From Lophius americanus (Eukaryota > Chordata > Actinopteri > Lophiiformes > Lophiidae): a DNA stretch of 64,000 nucleotides. The notes under the pieces were generated by a model. That model was not told where the DNA came from. It did no database searches and was given only the letters and a program-made list of their open reading frames with translations. Below are positions 24,353-36,812 of the stretch, piece by piece (position 1 is the stretch's first letter; every line of letters starts with the position of its first letter). The position numbers and the translations under genes were made by a program. The stretch is from contig JBBDHG010000014.1 of assembly GCA_037951165.1 (NCBI GenBank), positions 20,547,501 to 20,611,500 on the forward strand. Reading direction: 5' to 3'.

Positions 24353-27087
24353 ATTAAAAGTAGAAAGCTATTATGGCTTAAGATTTTTTCATTTTATCAC
24401 AGCTGCTACTGAATATCTTTGAGCCTCCACAGGAGGTGTATTGCCGCATCTTCTATCTGTAACTTTCGAAGTAGAATGAAGATGATAAAAACCACAAAGA
24501 TCTTGATACTGAGCTTTTGTGTGAATGATTGTGATCAAATGATGTTGCAGCTTTTAGTTTATGAAAAAGTATCAGGGTTTCCCAGCAGCAATTTCATCAG
24601 ATCTTTTCACATCTGTTGAAAAGTTTGTATAATATACAATATTGTATAATAAAGTATATTGTATAATAAAATTTGTATAATTTCCCAATAATAATGATTA
24701 ATAGTCACTTCAGTGCTTGAAAAACAAATCTTCCTATCTATGCAAAACTTAAATACCACATCAGTGAAACAGGAAGCTTTGGAAGTGTCAACTTTTTTAC
24801 ACTAATCATGAAACAAAATAAACAAAAAAGTTGGAAACACACTTTAGGAAGATGCCTGGTATCTGTCTTATTGTCTTTTGTCTGGGATCTATTCCCCCTT
24901 TTCAAGAACAGGATGTCCATGTCCAAACATACGTCTAATAGCACTCAATCACTTAATGTGTTTTGGCAGTGTGGCACTTTTAGCAGGGACTTTTAGCATG
25001 AAACCATTAGAAGGAGCTATAACAAATTTTTGTCTTCCCACATTAATCAGCAATAGATAAGCGAGTTCTGAAAAAAATAGTAGTGGGGGCAAACACTTAC
25101 ATTATCAAAAGTGTTTATAAATATGCTTTGGTTTGGATAATTATTCAGAGTTTTCTCCTGCTTGCCAGGGCCAAATAGCAAGACAGCTAAATCTATCATC
25201 ATTGTGCCAATTTGTAAACTGTTCCTCCAGATTGTTTTTCTGATGCGTATCAGAAGAAACGAGAGCCAGGAACAGGCTGACTGGGGTCAGACGGAAGATT
25301 GGTTGAAAGTTTTTTCTGACTGTTGCTTGGCTTACCTTCCTTCATAAGGCAAGAACATATGTCTTTAATCAATGGTCATGCTAAAGAAGCAAAGTGAAAT
25401 GGGGTAATTTATGAATTATGTCTCCAAAACTTTCAATTTCTGGTGATGACTCTGATTTTAAAAAAAAACTAACAAGAAAACAAAATCTAACGTTCCAGAT
25501 CTTCGGACATTCAGAAAGGCATCTCATTTGCTTAAAAGGGACAAGATCTCCCCACAGCTGTATGGACAAGGCATCCTCAACTACCTGTGTGCAGTAAGAC
25601 TGGAGACGATGCTGATGGAATCCTGCGACTCAAGTGTAGCCCAAACCGAGTCCAGCCTGGAAGCTGAAAGGAAGTGGATCCCTGATGAAGTTTTGCACAA
25701 GGCATTTTCAGCCATTGGCCATTTTGCAACAAAAGAGTGCTAACAATGAGGAGTGGTGGAGCCAAATGTTGCAGCTGATCCATTTTGAGGTGTTGTGGGC
25801 TCATCAAGAGAAGACAAGGGAAGGATGGTTGTCCATCAATGAGCCTCATGAAGCTTTAACCCTCTCTATCCATATATGAATTTAATGTTGAGTGTAAATA
25901 AAATGAGACGTAACACTCTACACTCCCTTTGGCAGTGAATAATGTGGACTTGCATTTTATAATTCATTTGAGCTTGCCCTAATAACGTAGCACATCTGCA
26001 TCAAATGGTTGAATAAGTTGTTTAACGTGTCAAGATGCTCTGTTCAATGTCAAGTTTGTATTACTTTCCTGCAAACGAGCATTCTGGCATTCCTGCGGTT
26101 TTCGTGTGTACATTTTACAGTGTGTCACCGTATATAATTAATACGCAAGAATACGTAGAGAAGAGATATCAAGTGTTTAATCTGGTTTGTGATATAACAG
26201 AATTTACAGGTTGCTTGTTTGGGTCAACAATTTCAAATCTTTTCACCTGATAGAGGTCACATGCTGTATTTTCGTTTTGTTGATAATGAAAATGCAAATC
26301 AAAATGTCACACTTTCCCTGCATCACATGACTTATGTTTCACAGCATGAAAACATCAACAACAACAACAGGAATAACTCGGTTCAAGGGCCTCAGCTAAA
26401 ATTTTTATCTTCACTGTGCGAGTAGCTTGATGCAACTCATACAAAACACAGGAGTGGGCATGATCTAAATACACTGAGGAAAATAAACCTCCAAACTAGA
26501 GCAGGAGGCAGCAAAACAAATCTAAACCGTGACTAAAGTTCTTTCTCTGATGTTTAATTCACAGAGCTATTGATGGTACCGTTAATATAAAATGAAAAAA
26601 TGTGTTTATTTCTTGAGTAGAAACTGCAAAAAGTATGTATTATTATTATTATTATTACTTTAAATATTTATGTAAAGTACATTTTTGTACAATTACTATA
26701 TCACATACTATTGGGGAAAATAATCTGATAGTCTTAAAATTAAATTCCATAAATACATATGTAGCATTTTGCTTACTTTAATTTAATTATTAGATGATTT
26801 TCTTTTTTCTGTAGTTGCAGGAAAAACTGCAAGAAAGGACACATGTAAAATATTTCCAGACATGATCATTTTAAAATTGTTGCGATAAAATAAAGCTGAA
26901 GATTTATTAAATAAAGTTGGATCATCTTATTCTTATAACATATTTGACCTTCAGCAGAGCGGCCATCTCAATGTCGTGTCCATCTGTTCTGAGGTCTGTT
27001 ATCTCTATTAGGGTCTGTGCCTGGTTTGTGTCTGTGACGCTGAACCACTCTCAGCCTGTCAGGTTTATTTCTCTACAGACGGTCAGT
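24353..27087. other. Spacer between the sord genes, right part
   Basis: No recognised gene. An open stretch at 25528-25743 on the plus strand encodes KRDKISPQLYGQGILNYLCA and RLETMLMESCDSSVAQTESS. It has an ordinary codon look but I know no homologue, and an overlapping minus frame is also open. A (TTA)n tract is at 26638-26656. TTTATT at 26903 is a candidate poly(A) signal for sord copy 2. Confidence 0.4.
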
Positions 27088-30000
27088 TCAGGGTTTCTCG
27101 TCATTCTGGTCACACTTTAAGATGAGTTTCATCCCTTTGCACTGATGTGCATTCTCAAAAGCCTGGATTGCCTGGTCCAGTGGGAAACGGTGGGTCACCA
27201 GGGGCTTCAAGTTCACTTTCCCTGACGCCAGCATGGCTATGGCCATCGGCCAGCTGTAACAAAGCAAGACACACATTTCACTTGATGGTTAAATCTCTGC
27301 TAAGTAACAATGTATTTATATATATTTATACATAGTTTTATACCCTATACTTGTTTTTTATATACTTATTTTAAACAGTATTTCTAATGTGAACATAAAC
27401 AACAACCATAATACATGTATTTAAATTACGCCTCTAAAAGCCTGTGACTTCAGATTTATATCAGAAAGGAAGAATAAACAATAATCTAGACTGGAGAAGT
27501 TGAAGGCATAACTCCCAGGTTTATGGCGACAAGGTTAATGGATCGAGGTGACATTGAGTGAGGCTGATGGTGTCTGAAGGAATAAATAGTAGGATTTGTG
27601 ATTTGGATGCGATTAGTTAAATGGGGTTTCGTGCCATCCCACGGTTGGTGTCATTGAGGCGGTCTAAAACAGCAACTACGCTTCCAGCATCATCCAGTCT
27701 CAGGAAGGTCCCCTTTGCACTGTCTGCTGTCAAAGTAGCTTAAGTAGGATGCATTTTGACACTGCATGATATGGCCGAGTGGAAGCATGTATATAGAAAA
27801 TCAAATAAGACATACAACATAATAATAATATCAATACTTGTACTAATACCTGGCCCAACTTTTTCAGTGCCTTCTTTGATCAATTTCGTAGCAATGAAAT
27901 CAAGGCTGCATGTGGTTTCTTTCATATGGGACATGATGTCGACTGAAATGGGTAGTGAAATGGGTTTAAAGCTGCTAAAATAATTCCGGGTATCTCTACA
28001 GATCAGAGGGAAAGATTTGTTGCCAGACGTTTTCTGACCCCATTAGTAAAAAAGATTTTAAAACCACTCACAATTGACACAATGGATGGTTTAACTGATT
28101 TAACGGAATTCTAGGATGGACCCATTTAGCCGGAGATGCAGTGGGGCTCTCTGTTGTGCTTCTTTGATCTCTGTTAAGGGCTACAGAAAGTAGGATTTAA
28201 AGTAGAAATAGAACCAACTCTAAAAAGCTCATAACAATTTGCTAGCAGATATAAAACACCCTACAGTGAACAGGAGTACTGTGATTAAAGGGCACTTGTG
28301 ATGAAATTCCAAACACAAGTTGAAGAGCATCCGCCACTGCTTTAATTATCTCCATAAGAATAAGACGGAAAATGGAAAATGAATCGTTTCTCACGTATTG
28401 CAGTAGCGGAAAACCCCTCGGATATCCACTTCTTTCATGAGAACATTGATCAGAGGAGCAGTGGTCATCTTATTGCAGACTCCCACCAGCGCCACCACAC
28501 CTCCTGGACGTGTCGCCTGACAGAATAGACAATAAATATAACTGATTATTTTATCCACATATACAGAAACTTTTACATCTGTGTATTTATGCTTCACAGT
28601 GGACTGAACACATTACATTAATGCTTGAGATCGTATCCAGAGTCTTTTAACAATGTAACTGTAATTTAATACCATAATATGGAAAATATAAACTTACAAT
28701 TACGTCTCCCCTATTGCAGGAATTATTGTAAAAATATATATTTGAAGCGTCAAGAATAAAAGTAGCAAACATGACGGCATGTTAGTATACATTAGATTAT
28801 AATTTGTTCAAAAAAGGTATCTTTTATTGTTGCGGGTGGGCAGGATGTCCCAACTTTGAACTTTTTTAATTGGTACATTCTTCTGTCATTTAAATGGTGA
28901 GGTAATTGATGTAACACGTTGGTAAAGTTCGCAGACAGATGTAACGGAGTAAAAAGTAAATTATTTCACACAGAGATGAAGCAGTTCTATAAAACAGAAA
29001 GGACCTTAAAATTGGAGATAAATGTAGCACCTTGGCTAATGTACTGCTGTCACTAGTTTTTGAAGAGATCAAAACAGGGTTGATTGATTCTGGATAAAAT
29101 GAGAATCACGTTTTGTTTTTTTGTACATTCAAGATCACTATTCCCTCCAGAATTTTTTTTGTCAAATGAAATACCTGATAGAGGTTCAACAAAACAAACA
29201 AAATACAATTAAAAAAAAATAGCTATAGTACTAAAGAGAGTCACATGTAAAAGTGTTTAGAATCTTGTTTTGCACATTATACTACAAAGTCGTATGAATC
29301 AAGATTGCAATAATGCTACAGTATTATATAATTTCTCAGCCCTCCTCCAAAAATATACTTTAAACCTTTAAATAAGTCATGTACATAGATGGCGGTTTGA
29401 ATGCTGCTCTCAGCGCCGGCGCATTCAATAGTGATGTGAGGCTGAGCTCCCAGCATGTCCTCCACACTCTTGGCCAGCTGCTGGGAACTGTCTCCCATCT
29501 TCACTGTCAGCTGAAAGTCTGCTCCCAGTTCTTTGGCCATTTCCAGACGCTCTGGGCAAAGATCTACACACAGAACAGGTTAAAGAGTCTGTACATTCTG
29601 TCATCAAGTAATGTAACGTCAAACAAATGCTTGTCCTACCGATGATGACGACCTGTGAGGCCCCCATCGCCTTGGCCACCAGCAAACAGACCAACCCAAT
29701 TGGTCCTGTGGAAAAAAAGAGAAATAAACAATATGCCTGTTTACTGTGTATTAAATAAAAACAACTATAATAATAATACTAAATACTTCATTACACAAAA
29801 TGAGATTTGATTTCGGCATTACATCCATCCATGTGCAGTGGGTAAGGGGGACTCGGGTTGCTTAAACAAACTGACATCTCGACTGCAGAGACCGGGGATC
29901 AAAATACCGACCTTCGAATAATTAGATTACCGCTCTTCCTCCTAAGTCACAACCACCCAATACGAAATATTTTCGTTTGCCAATGTGGGGGCAATAATGT

Positions 30001-32462
30001 TTAACCCTTCCCTCCGGTTTCATCATAAAAATGCCTTGAGAAGCATTCAGCAGCGATATAATAAGCGGAATATTATACCATTTGTGATGCAAGTTTTATC
30101 ACTTTTGGCTCATTTTCACCTGCACCACAGACGAGGACAGTGCTGCCGAGGGTTACACCGGCTCTGCGGCAGGCGTGGATCCCCACAGACAGAGGTTCAA
30201 CGAGAGCTCCTTCCTCATAGGTCACATTATCAGGCAACCTGGATCATTGACAAAAACAGTCAGAGAGAGTCAAAGAAAGACAGATGTACGAAAAAATATT
30301 CAGCAATGATGTCAGTTGGGAGTCTCAAGCAGTTGTTATGTAATCTCTAGTGGAAAGACAAACAAACTTAAACATTTTTTCACTTGTAGCAGAAGTTGGC
30401 GCTGTGCTTGTAGTATCGGCACATAGTCCCATTGTCCGGAGGTGTGCCACAGCAGTAGATGGAGGGAGACAGGTTATATCGTCCGTGCTTGAAGAACTCG
30501 TCCACCTCACGGGGCACGGCAGGCTCGATGGCAACTCTGTCACCTAACAAATACGAGTTTACAGCTCGACCACTATCAAGATGCAGCTGCTAGCATGATT
30601 TCACCATAAAACTATGAGAACTGATACACAGTGACTGAAATTACAGTGCAATAAATATATAATATATGCACATATGTTCATAAAGTAGGAGCATGGCAAC
30701 TTCCCTTTTATCAGAAAGTCTGATTTATGCATTGTCAATTGCATGGGACATTACTACAGGTGCAGCGATTGCAGTTTTCTTGGCTGATCCCAGATGACCA
30801 ATTCCAATTTTTTTTTTTTAAAACTTAAGTTTAATAATCATAACTAGTAATGTAATTTAAGTGCTCTTATTTTAAAGTTTTACAGAGGATGCGACATGGC
30901 ACGTCGGCCTTGTGTAATGAGCCTGTTGAAATTCATTTACAATGCGTTCTCCCCGCCGTGCGTTCCTTCAACCAATTATATGACATTTTGAAGAGAAAAT
31001 ACAACTTTGTAAGCCTCGTTCTAACGCTTTTCAACTTGCTTTGTTCCTGGGGTCATTAAGTTCCTTGATCCGAACTTTTGGGGATTGTTCCCACACAGCT
31101 TCTTTTTAAGTTTTAAAACCATAAGTGACGGCATAAATACATACGTACAGCGGGCTCGTGGTTGGTTCTGAAATCCCGCTAGTTTTAGCTGCACTGCTAA
31201 CATTAGCTTAACTTGCTGTACTACTCTGCGTGTTTCATTATGAATAATGTGACTTAGTTTGTTGTGCCAAAACGTTTTCGGGGTTGTAGAGATGCCTTAT
31301 ATTTTCCTTACTGGTAATACAAATTGCGAGTTTGTGTTTTCTGGTTGACTTGTGAGATGTTTGGAGCCGTGGTAGCTCATGCTTGGTTTGCGTTTACGGC
31401 TCACGCGTTACCGATTTAATCAAGGCCTCAGTGTGCCGATCTATCAGTGCACCTCTTGACATTACCTCTAGCATGCAACACTTCTGAAATCACTCTCCCT
31501 TACTTACCTATTTTAAGGTGCTTGACTGAATATCCAACTTTCACTACCCGCCCTGACGCCTCATGTCCCAACACCATTGGTTGGTTGACAATGTAGTCTC
31601 CAAGTCCACCAGACTTCCAGCAATGAACATCAGATCCACAGATTCCAACAGAGTGCATCTGGATCAAAACGTCTGTGGATAAAACACGACATACAAGACA
31701 GGACACACAGATGGTCCAGTGTATTCTGGTAGTGAAAAATAGGAGATAATATATTTAGTCATCCCTACACCAAAAGTCAACAGACTAGCCTCATTGTTGA
31801 CGTTTCAATCAATTCTTCACCCCAAAATTGTTTGATTCCTTCTGTATATGTACAATTAAATGGCAATTCGGTCGAGAGCTTATGGTCATTACTCACTAAA
31901 TCTGTAACAAATTCATATTTTCAACACAAGGACATTATTGATTAAATCGCAAGGCATTAAGCTAGTCATAACTATTTTTAAAGAAGCTTTTTCTTTTGCT
32001 TCTTTTGGGTTTAGCAGTGTGATCTGACACTGAAAAAAAGGTTGTTTGAAGTTGTATTTAAAATCTGTTGAAAAACATGCTTGACCAAATGATTTTTCTT
32101 TTTATGGTAAATATAGATATATGTTGATAATAAATGAAGGAATAAATAAAACATGGCCAAAGAAATAATCTTGCAATACGTATTTATTCTTTTTCTTGAT
32201 GAGGAGATAAATTAACTCTACACAAAGGGAACACACTGATCAACACTTGATTGAGTGGCGTATACAAGGTTAAATATATCATACCATCAGGTCCGGTTTC
32301 AGGGACAGGGCGAGTTTCCTGTGATAATCGACAAAAGAAAAAGAAAGAAAAAGAAAGAAATAAAAAGAAGGTTTTTGCAGCGTAACATGTGGATAGTTAG
32401 TCTCTTACCAGCCTGAGGTCTCCCTTGGAGTGTAAAACCACGGAGAGATTGTCCTGAGCCAT
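27088..32462 (-). CDS. sord: sorbitol dehydrogenase-like, copy 2 (altered substrate pocket)
   Basis: Tandem paralogue of the neighbouring sord. Exons in order: 32409-32462 (ATG), 32285-32318, 31508-31672, 30384-30543, 30120-30238, 29640-29705, 29385-29563, 28395-28516 and 27088-27253 (stop). Exon lengths are 54, 34, 165, 160, 119, 66, 179, 122 and 166, identical to copy 1, giving 354 residues with no frameshift or stop. The zinc and catalytic residues (ICGSDVH, VLGHEASG, LVEPLSVG), the GAGPIG motif, the Asp after VVII, and Arg-Tyr in VFRYCN are intact, so an active NAD enzyme is expected. Pocket residues differ from human and copy 1: Tyr50 is Cys, Ile56 is Leu, Phe59 is Tyr, Phe118 is Cys and Leu274 is Val. 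It may act on another polyol or be retuned for sorbitol. TTTATT at 26903 may be the poly(A) signal. Confidence 0.94.
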
Positions 32463-33733
32463 GGCTGATATATCAGAGTGAAGGACAAACACAGACCTGG
32501 AGAGGAGAGACCGCGAGACCTCAGTCTATGAAGTGGACTTATGGAGAAAAAAAACTGCGTATGTATACATGAAGGTAATAAGAAGCATCTGGTTGATCAT
32601 GTGAAAACATGAAAGCATGAAATGACACCAAAACATGTGATTGGCTGGAGACGTGTGTAACAGAACACTCAGGAAACTGCAGGAGATGCTGTGTGTTTAT
32701 GGGTCAGCTGGTTAGAACCGACCAAAGATGGTCTAAGATTGCACAATCGGTAAATTATCAGCACTGGCGCTGGATTGATGATTAAGCGTGTAGTCTGACC
32801 CAACGAGTCACTGTAGTACAAATCCCAGAAAATGTTACACAGGCTGTGATAAAGACAAAGGTGTGAAAGATCCACAGCGTTGACCAAAACTCAAAGTGAA
32901 GTAAAACTGCTAGAAACTGCTCAAACCTTAATTTATATATGGCTTGAGTCCCTGCCTGGTGGTTAGTGTGAAACAATAGAGGGGCTTTTTTTTTATATAT
33001 ATATGTAACCCGACTCGTGCTGTTGCCCCTCGGCACACCCTGGGACTCTGCGTTGTGTTTTCAGTTGTTGTTTGTGGGAGTCGTACGGAGAGAAGGAAGC
33101 ACTGGAGACCGGTTCGGGATTATGGTTGAGGACTGGGGACTTTATTGGCTCAAACGACAGCAGCTGGTACAGTTAGGTCAACCTTATGAGGGAGCAACAG
33201 TGAACATTCAAACAAGATCCTAAAGTTTAGTACCAAAAAATAAATAAATATAATAGAGTGCCAAATAAACAATCAGAATAGCAAAGGACATCTTAAAATT
33301 AAATACATTCTATGCCCAACTTAAACTGACGAGGTGCACTATTCACATGCTGTAAGTTTGCTGACTGTACAACTAGATATTTAAACAGAAACCATGAGTA
33401 ATTGCACCTCAAACCTAGAACAAAATAAAGACAAACATCTTGTTTAACTCATACTAGAACAATTTGAAATGGATGGCTATTTTTAGAACAGATATTTTTA
33501 GATGTTTCGGGCCATTATGACTACTGCTTACCTTATGGTGGAGCAACAGTTAAGATTAAAACAAGATTATTTATTATATTTATATAATATTTATTATATA
33601 TTATCCATGCTTATTGACATCATTGTATACTTTTGCAACCTACTTAAGTGCAGGTAGGACATACAAATACAAAATACAAATATATTATTATATTTAAACT
33701 ACTACTACTCATACTAAATATAATAGTATGGGG
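32463..33733. other. Spacer between sord copy 2 and terb2
   Basis: Contains the sord copy 2 promoter side and the terb2 3' UTR. No further gene was recognised. An open stretch at 33017-33223 looks like repeat-derived sequence. Its end, CTTATGAGGGAGCAACAGTG, recurs in diverged form at about 33533 as CTTATGGTGGAGCAACAGTT. Confidence 0.45.
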
Positions 33734-36700
33734 CTAGCAACAGTGGGCTTTGCAGGTGGAGCGTTGGAAACATCCGGGACGGAAATCACACAGATCACCG
33801 GTATATTTCTGCATGTCGTCCATGCTGATATAGCCTGTAGGGAATTATTCAGCAGAAACAAAAGGAGTAGTGAGAACATAGTCAATAACACATAAATCGT
33901 TTTCCAACCTAATCTAAAACCTTCAGTTTGCTTCTTTATGAACGTTTGGTTTGCAGCAGACCTTAAAACAAGTTAATAACGTATTATCTTATTAGAAACA
34001 ATGATAAATAGGCTAAATAAGAGGTAAAGTAAATGATGTCATATGATTCACCTGTAAGCATGTCGCTTGCTGGATATGTCTGCAAATGACCACACACAGA
34101 TGCTTCCCTCTCTGGTGAGTCTGAACCGGTTGGTTCAGAGCTGTCAAAAGAACAAAAGGACTACATTAATTTACTGGACAGTTTGCATTGATTGAGTTCC
34201 AGGTATGTTTGCGGTATTTTTGGTTGAAATGTACTCGCTTCTGCTGAACACTCCGTCAATGTACTCATCTTCTGTCTGGCAGAACAAAAACAGAAACTTA
34301 AGAGATGACATTGATATAAATTCCTTACCACGTGTAGTATAATACTTGATTGATACAAAGGAGATATTCAAGTTCTTACCTGAGCTGCTGACTGCTCATC
34401 TTCACACTCCCAAATCAACCTTCCAACCACTTTTCTCACTTCTTCAATGATAATCAGAAAAAATATGGCCTGGGTTAACATTTAGAAAACTGATTTTTCT
34501 TCAAATTTTATTTAACTGTATAATAACTGTAATTTAAATTGGTTTAAGCGATAAGAAGGGTTAAAATTAAGTATTTAATAGTTGAAAAGGCAGAAATGAA
34601 ACTTTTCTTCTTTCTTATCATCATGTAACCCCTCAGACTTATCTCGAGATCTAATTGTAAGCTCTGCCCCAAAGTTCCAACCTATTAATTGATTTAATAT
34701 AGTTTACATCAAATCAAGAAGAATGAAACAGTCCTCACCCTCCTGCACCGAGACTGGAGGCAACACGAAATGACCAATGCACACAGATTTCACACTCTGA
34801 CGCTTCTCACAGGTTGCAAGAAACAAGCAGTGAAAAACTACAACCTTGTTCCAAAGGTAATCTTTGCTCTCAAAGATCCTGGAAAATACAACTTCAATTA
34901 GATAATAGTTTGTTATAAATGATGTGTTAGATTATGAATAAGCATTGTTTTCACCTCAGCGTATCAGGACATGATGCATCCTCACTGAAAAGGTAATCTG
35001 CTGATCTCCAACCAGCAATGCTGCCAGCCTCCAATACTACAAGAGAACATGTATGGATTAGTATTAAATCTAGTCAGACAAATCTAGGATTAAAAACATT
35101 TGTCGCCAACCTCTTTAACATGACTCAAATGACACAATGACAAAATGACATTATAATTTTGCTCCTTCTTCCTTTTTATATATTTATAGTCTCATATAAC
35201 TATTAGATCTGTCATCTGTTCATGTGTTACCACAGCTAATATTTCACTTCTTCCTTCTTCTGCTGCTCTTTAATTTGTTTTGCTTATTGGGGACAGAAAC
35301 CTCCTCAAACTTCCCATAGTTGGAAACGCTGCAAACAACCTGATATCTTTGAAAAAAAAAACACTTTTCAATGACTAAAACTAGATTACTTGGAGTGAAA
35401 TAAGACAAAAAATGCATTGACTTTTAGTCAACTACAGCTCAAATAAAGAACAGGATAATGTTGATTATATATGATATGAAACTAATGAGGAGATTTAACA
35501 TTGGATCGGTTACATACGACATAGGACTGGTCGGTTCAAACTACCACAGCAAAGCACAACCAAAAACTGCACTAGATCTTAGTTAGAAATCCCTAAACTA
35601 GAGAACGGGCAGTTTATGTATTATCTTAAAGGTTCAGTGAGTAAAATGTAGTCCAACTGTGAAGTACCAGATTGCGATTTATATTACACTCCAACTCCCC
35701 TGTCCCTAACCAAGAATCTATGGATGCTTCAGGTGTCAATAAGATATAATCAAATAGTCTGCCAGTTGATGTGGTTCTTTTAGATGGTTATGTTTGACAC
35801 AATTAAAATTTATTATAGAAAATATGGGTCAAAGATATTATAGGTCTTGCTGTTAAAGAAAGTGAGCATGACGACACAACTATGTTGAGAAGTAAACAGG
35901 TACAGTCTGCTAGGTGACTTCCACTCGGCTTGCGATGGATGGTTGGAGGGTGCAGGAATGGGGGTGATCCCTGCCCCTGAGACGGAACAGCTAGCATTCA
36001 GTCAACATTCCCAGGTTGTGACGACATACGGACTGAGCTGCTCTAAAACTCGTACCCAGGTTCATGAGGCACATTCTCTGATCCTTTCCAAGTTGACATG
36101 GAGACAGTCCTGTTTCACCCCAGCAAGGGAAATGCATCCAGGTGGGGAAAGATTCATTACCAAGCAGCTATTCACGTACTGCTGAATCCCCTGCACAGCA
36201 TTCACCAATTACCTCACAATAGGTTCACAAGTAAGGTCTTCATGTTTGCTTGGATGTAGGGTTTGACCTTCAAGTGCTTCCTCTTGAAATAAATGCTAAG
36301 TATGATCCTCAATTCAAAACAGCTATGTCGCAAAAACATATTCATCAATTACTCCCTAGTTGGTTTTTAGATGCAAAATATGTCTTCAATATCTTTCTGT
36401 AACTTGAACGTATAAATGTGAAAGTTCATCTCTAGTGCTACTGTTCTGATTTTCGCTTTCAGATGGCTGTACAAACCTCGCAGCCTCCACCGAAGAGAAC
36501 TCACTTGCTATGGCCGTATTAAAGGTTTTTTTACCAAACCAACAAAAAAGTTTCGCTGATTATACAATCACAATAGTTATGAAAATCATATTAATTTTAT
36601 TCAGAGACATACCACTAAAATTAACACACTACAACTTTATATTATCACCTCTTATTAATACAATTCAGGCTAGCTAACATTAGTTAACCGACTCATTTAT

Positions 36701-36812
36701 AAATAACGTAAGTGAAATAAATGACTGATATGATATTTGGTTACTTACTCCAAAAGTCTTGGCATGCCAGAGGCACACTGTCTGAAAACCAGGCCGACTT
36801 ATTCTTAAACAT
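33734..36812 (-). CDS. terb2: telomere repeats-binding bouquet formation protein 2 (TERB2)
   Basis: Meiotic protein that links telomere-bound TERB1 to MAJIN in the inner nuclear membrane, allowing telomere attachment and bouquet formation. Seven exons: 36749-36812 (ATG), 34955-35036, 34739-34878, 34380-34441, 34175-34275, 34052-34140 and 33734-33834 (TAG). Total 639 nt, 212 residues, close to human TERB2 (about 220). The N terminus MFKNKSAWFSDSV matches human MFQGQRGWFCGSV. The core GWRSADYLFSEDAS, DTLRIFESKDYL and SVCIGHFVLPPVSVQEEVRK matches. The MAJIN-binding-type segment is YPASDMLTGYISMDDMQKY. Phases join cleanly at every junction. The last residues, CDFRPGCFQRSTCKAHCC, are cysteine-rich and unlike the human tail as I remember it. 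TERB2 also neighbours SORD in human, which supports the call. The acceptor of exon 4 (34441) rests on phase. Confidence 0.88.

Noticed and set aside
16890..32462. One sord copy being a pseudogene
   Set aside because: Both copies have all nine exons, consistent phases, GT-AG sites, no internal stops, and intact catalytic residues.
33017..33223. Open frame of 68 codons with a protein-like look
   Set aside because: No splice partners or homology, and its end belongs to a locally repeated block. It is probably repeat-derived.
36470..36530. Open stretch between terb2 exon 1 and exon 2 that could be an extra exon (ASEFSSVEAARF)
   Set aside because: Exon 1 (phase 1) joins directly to 35036, giving DFWILEAGSIAGW, which lines up with the human sequence. 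An extra exon would break the alignment.
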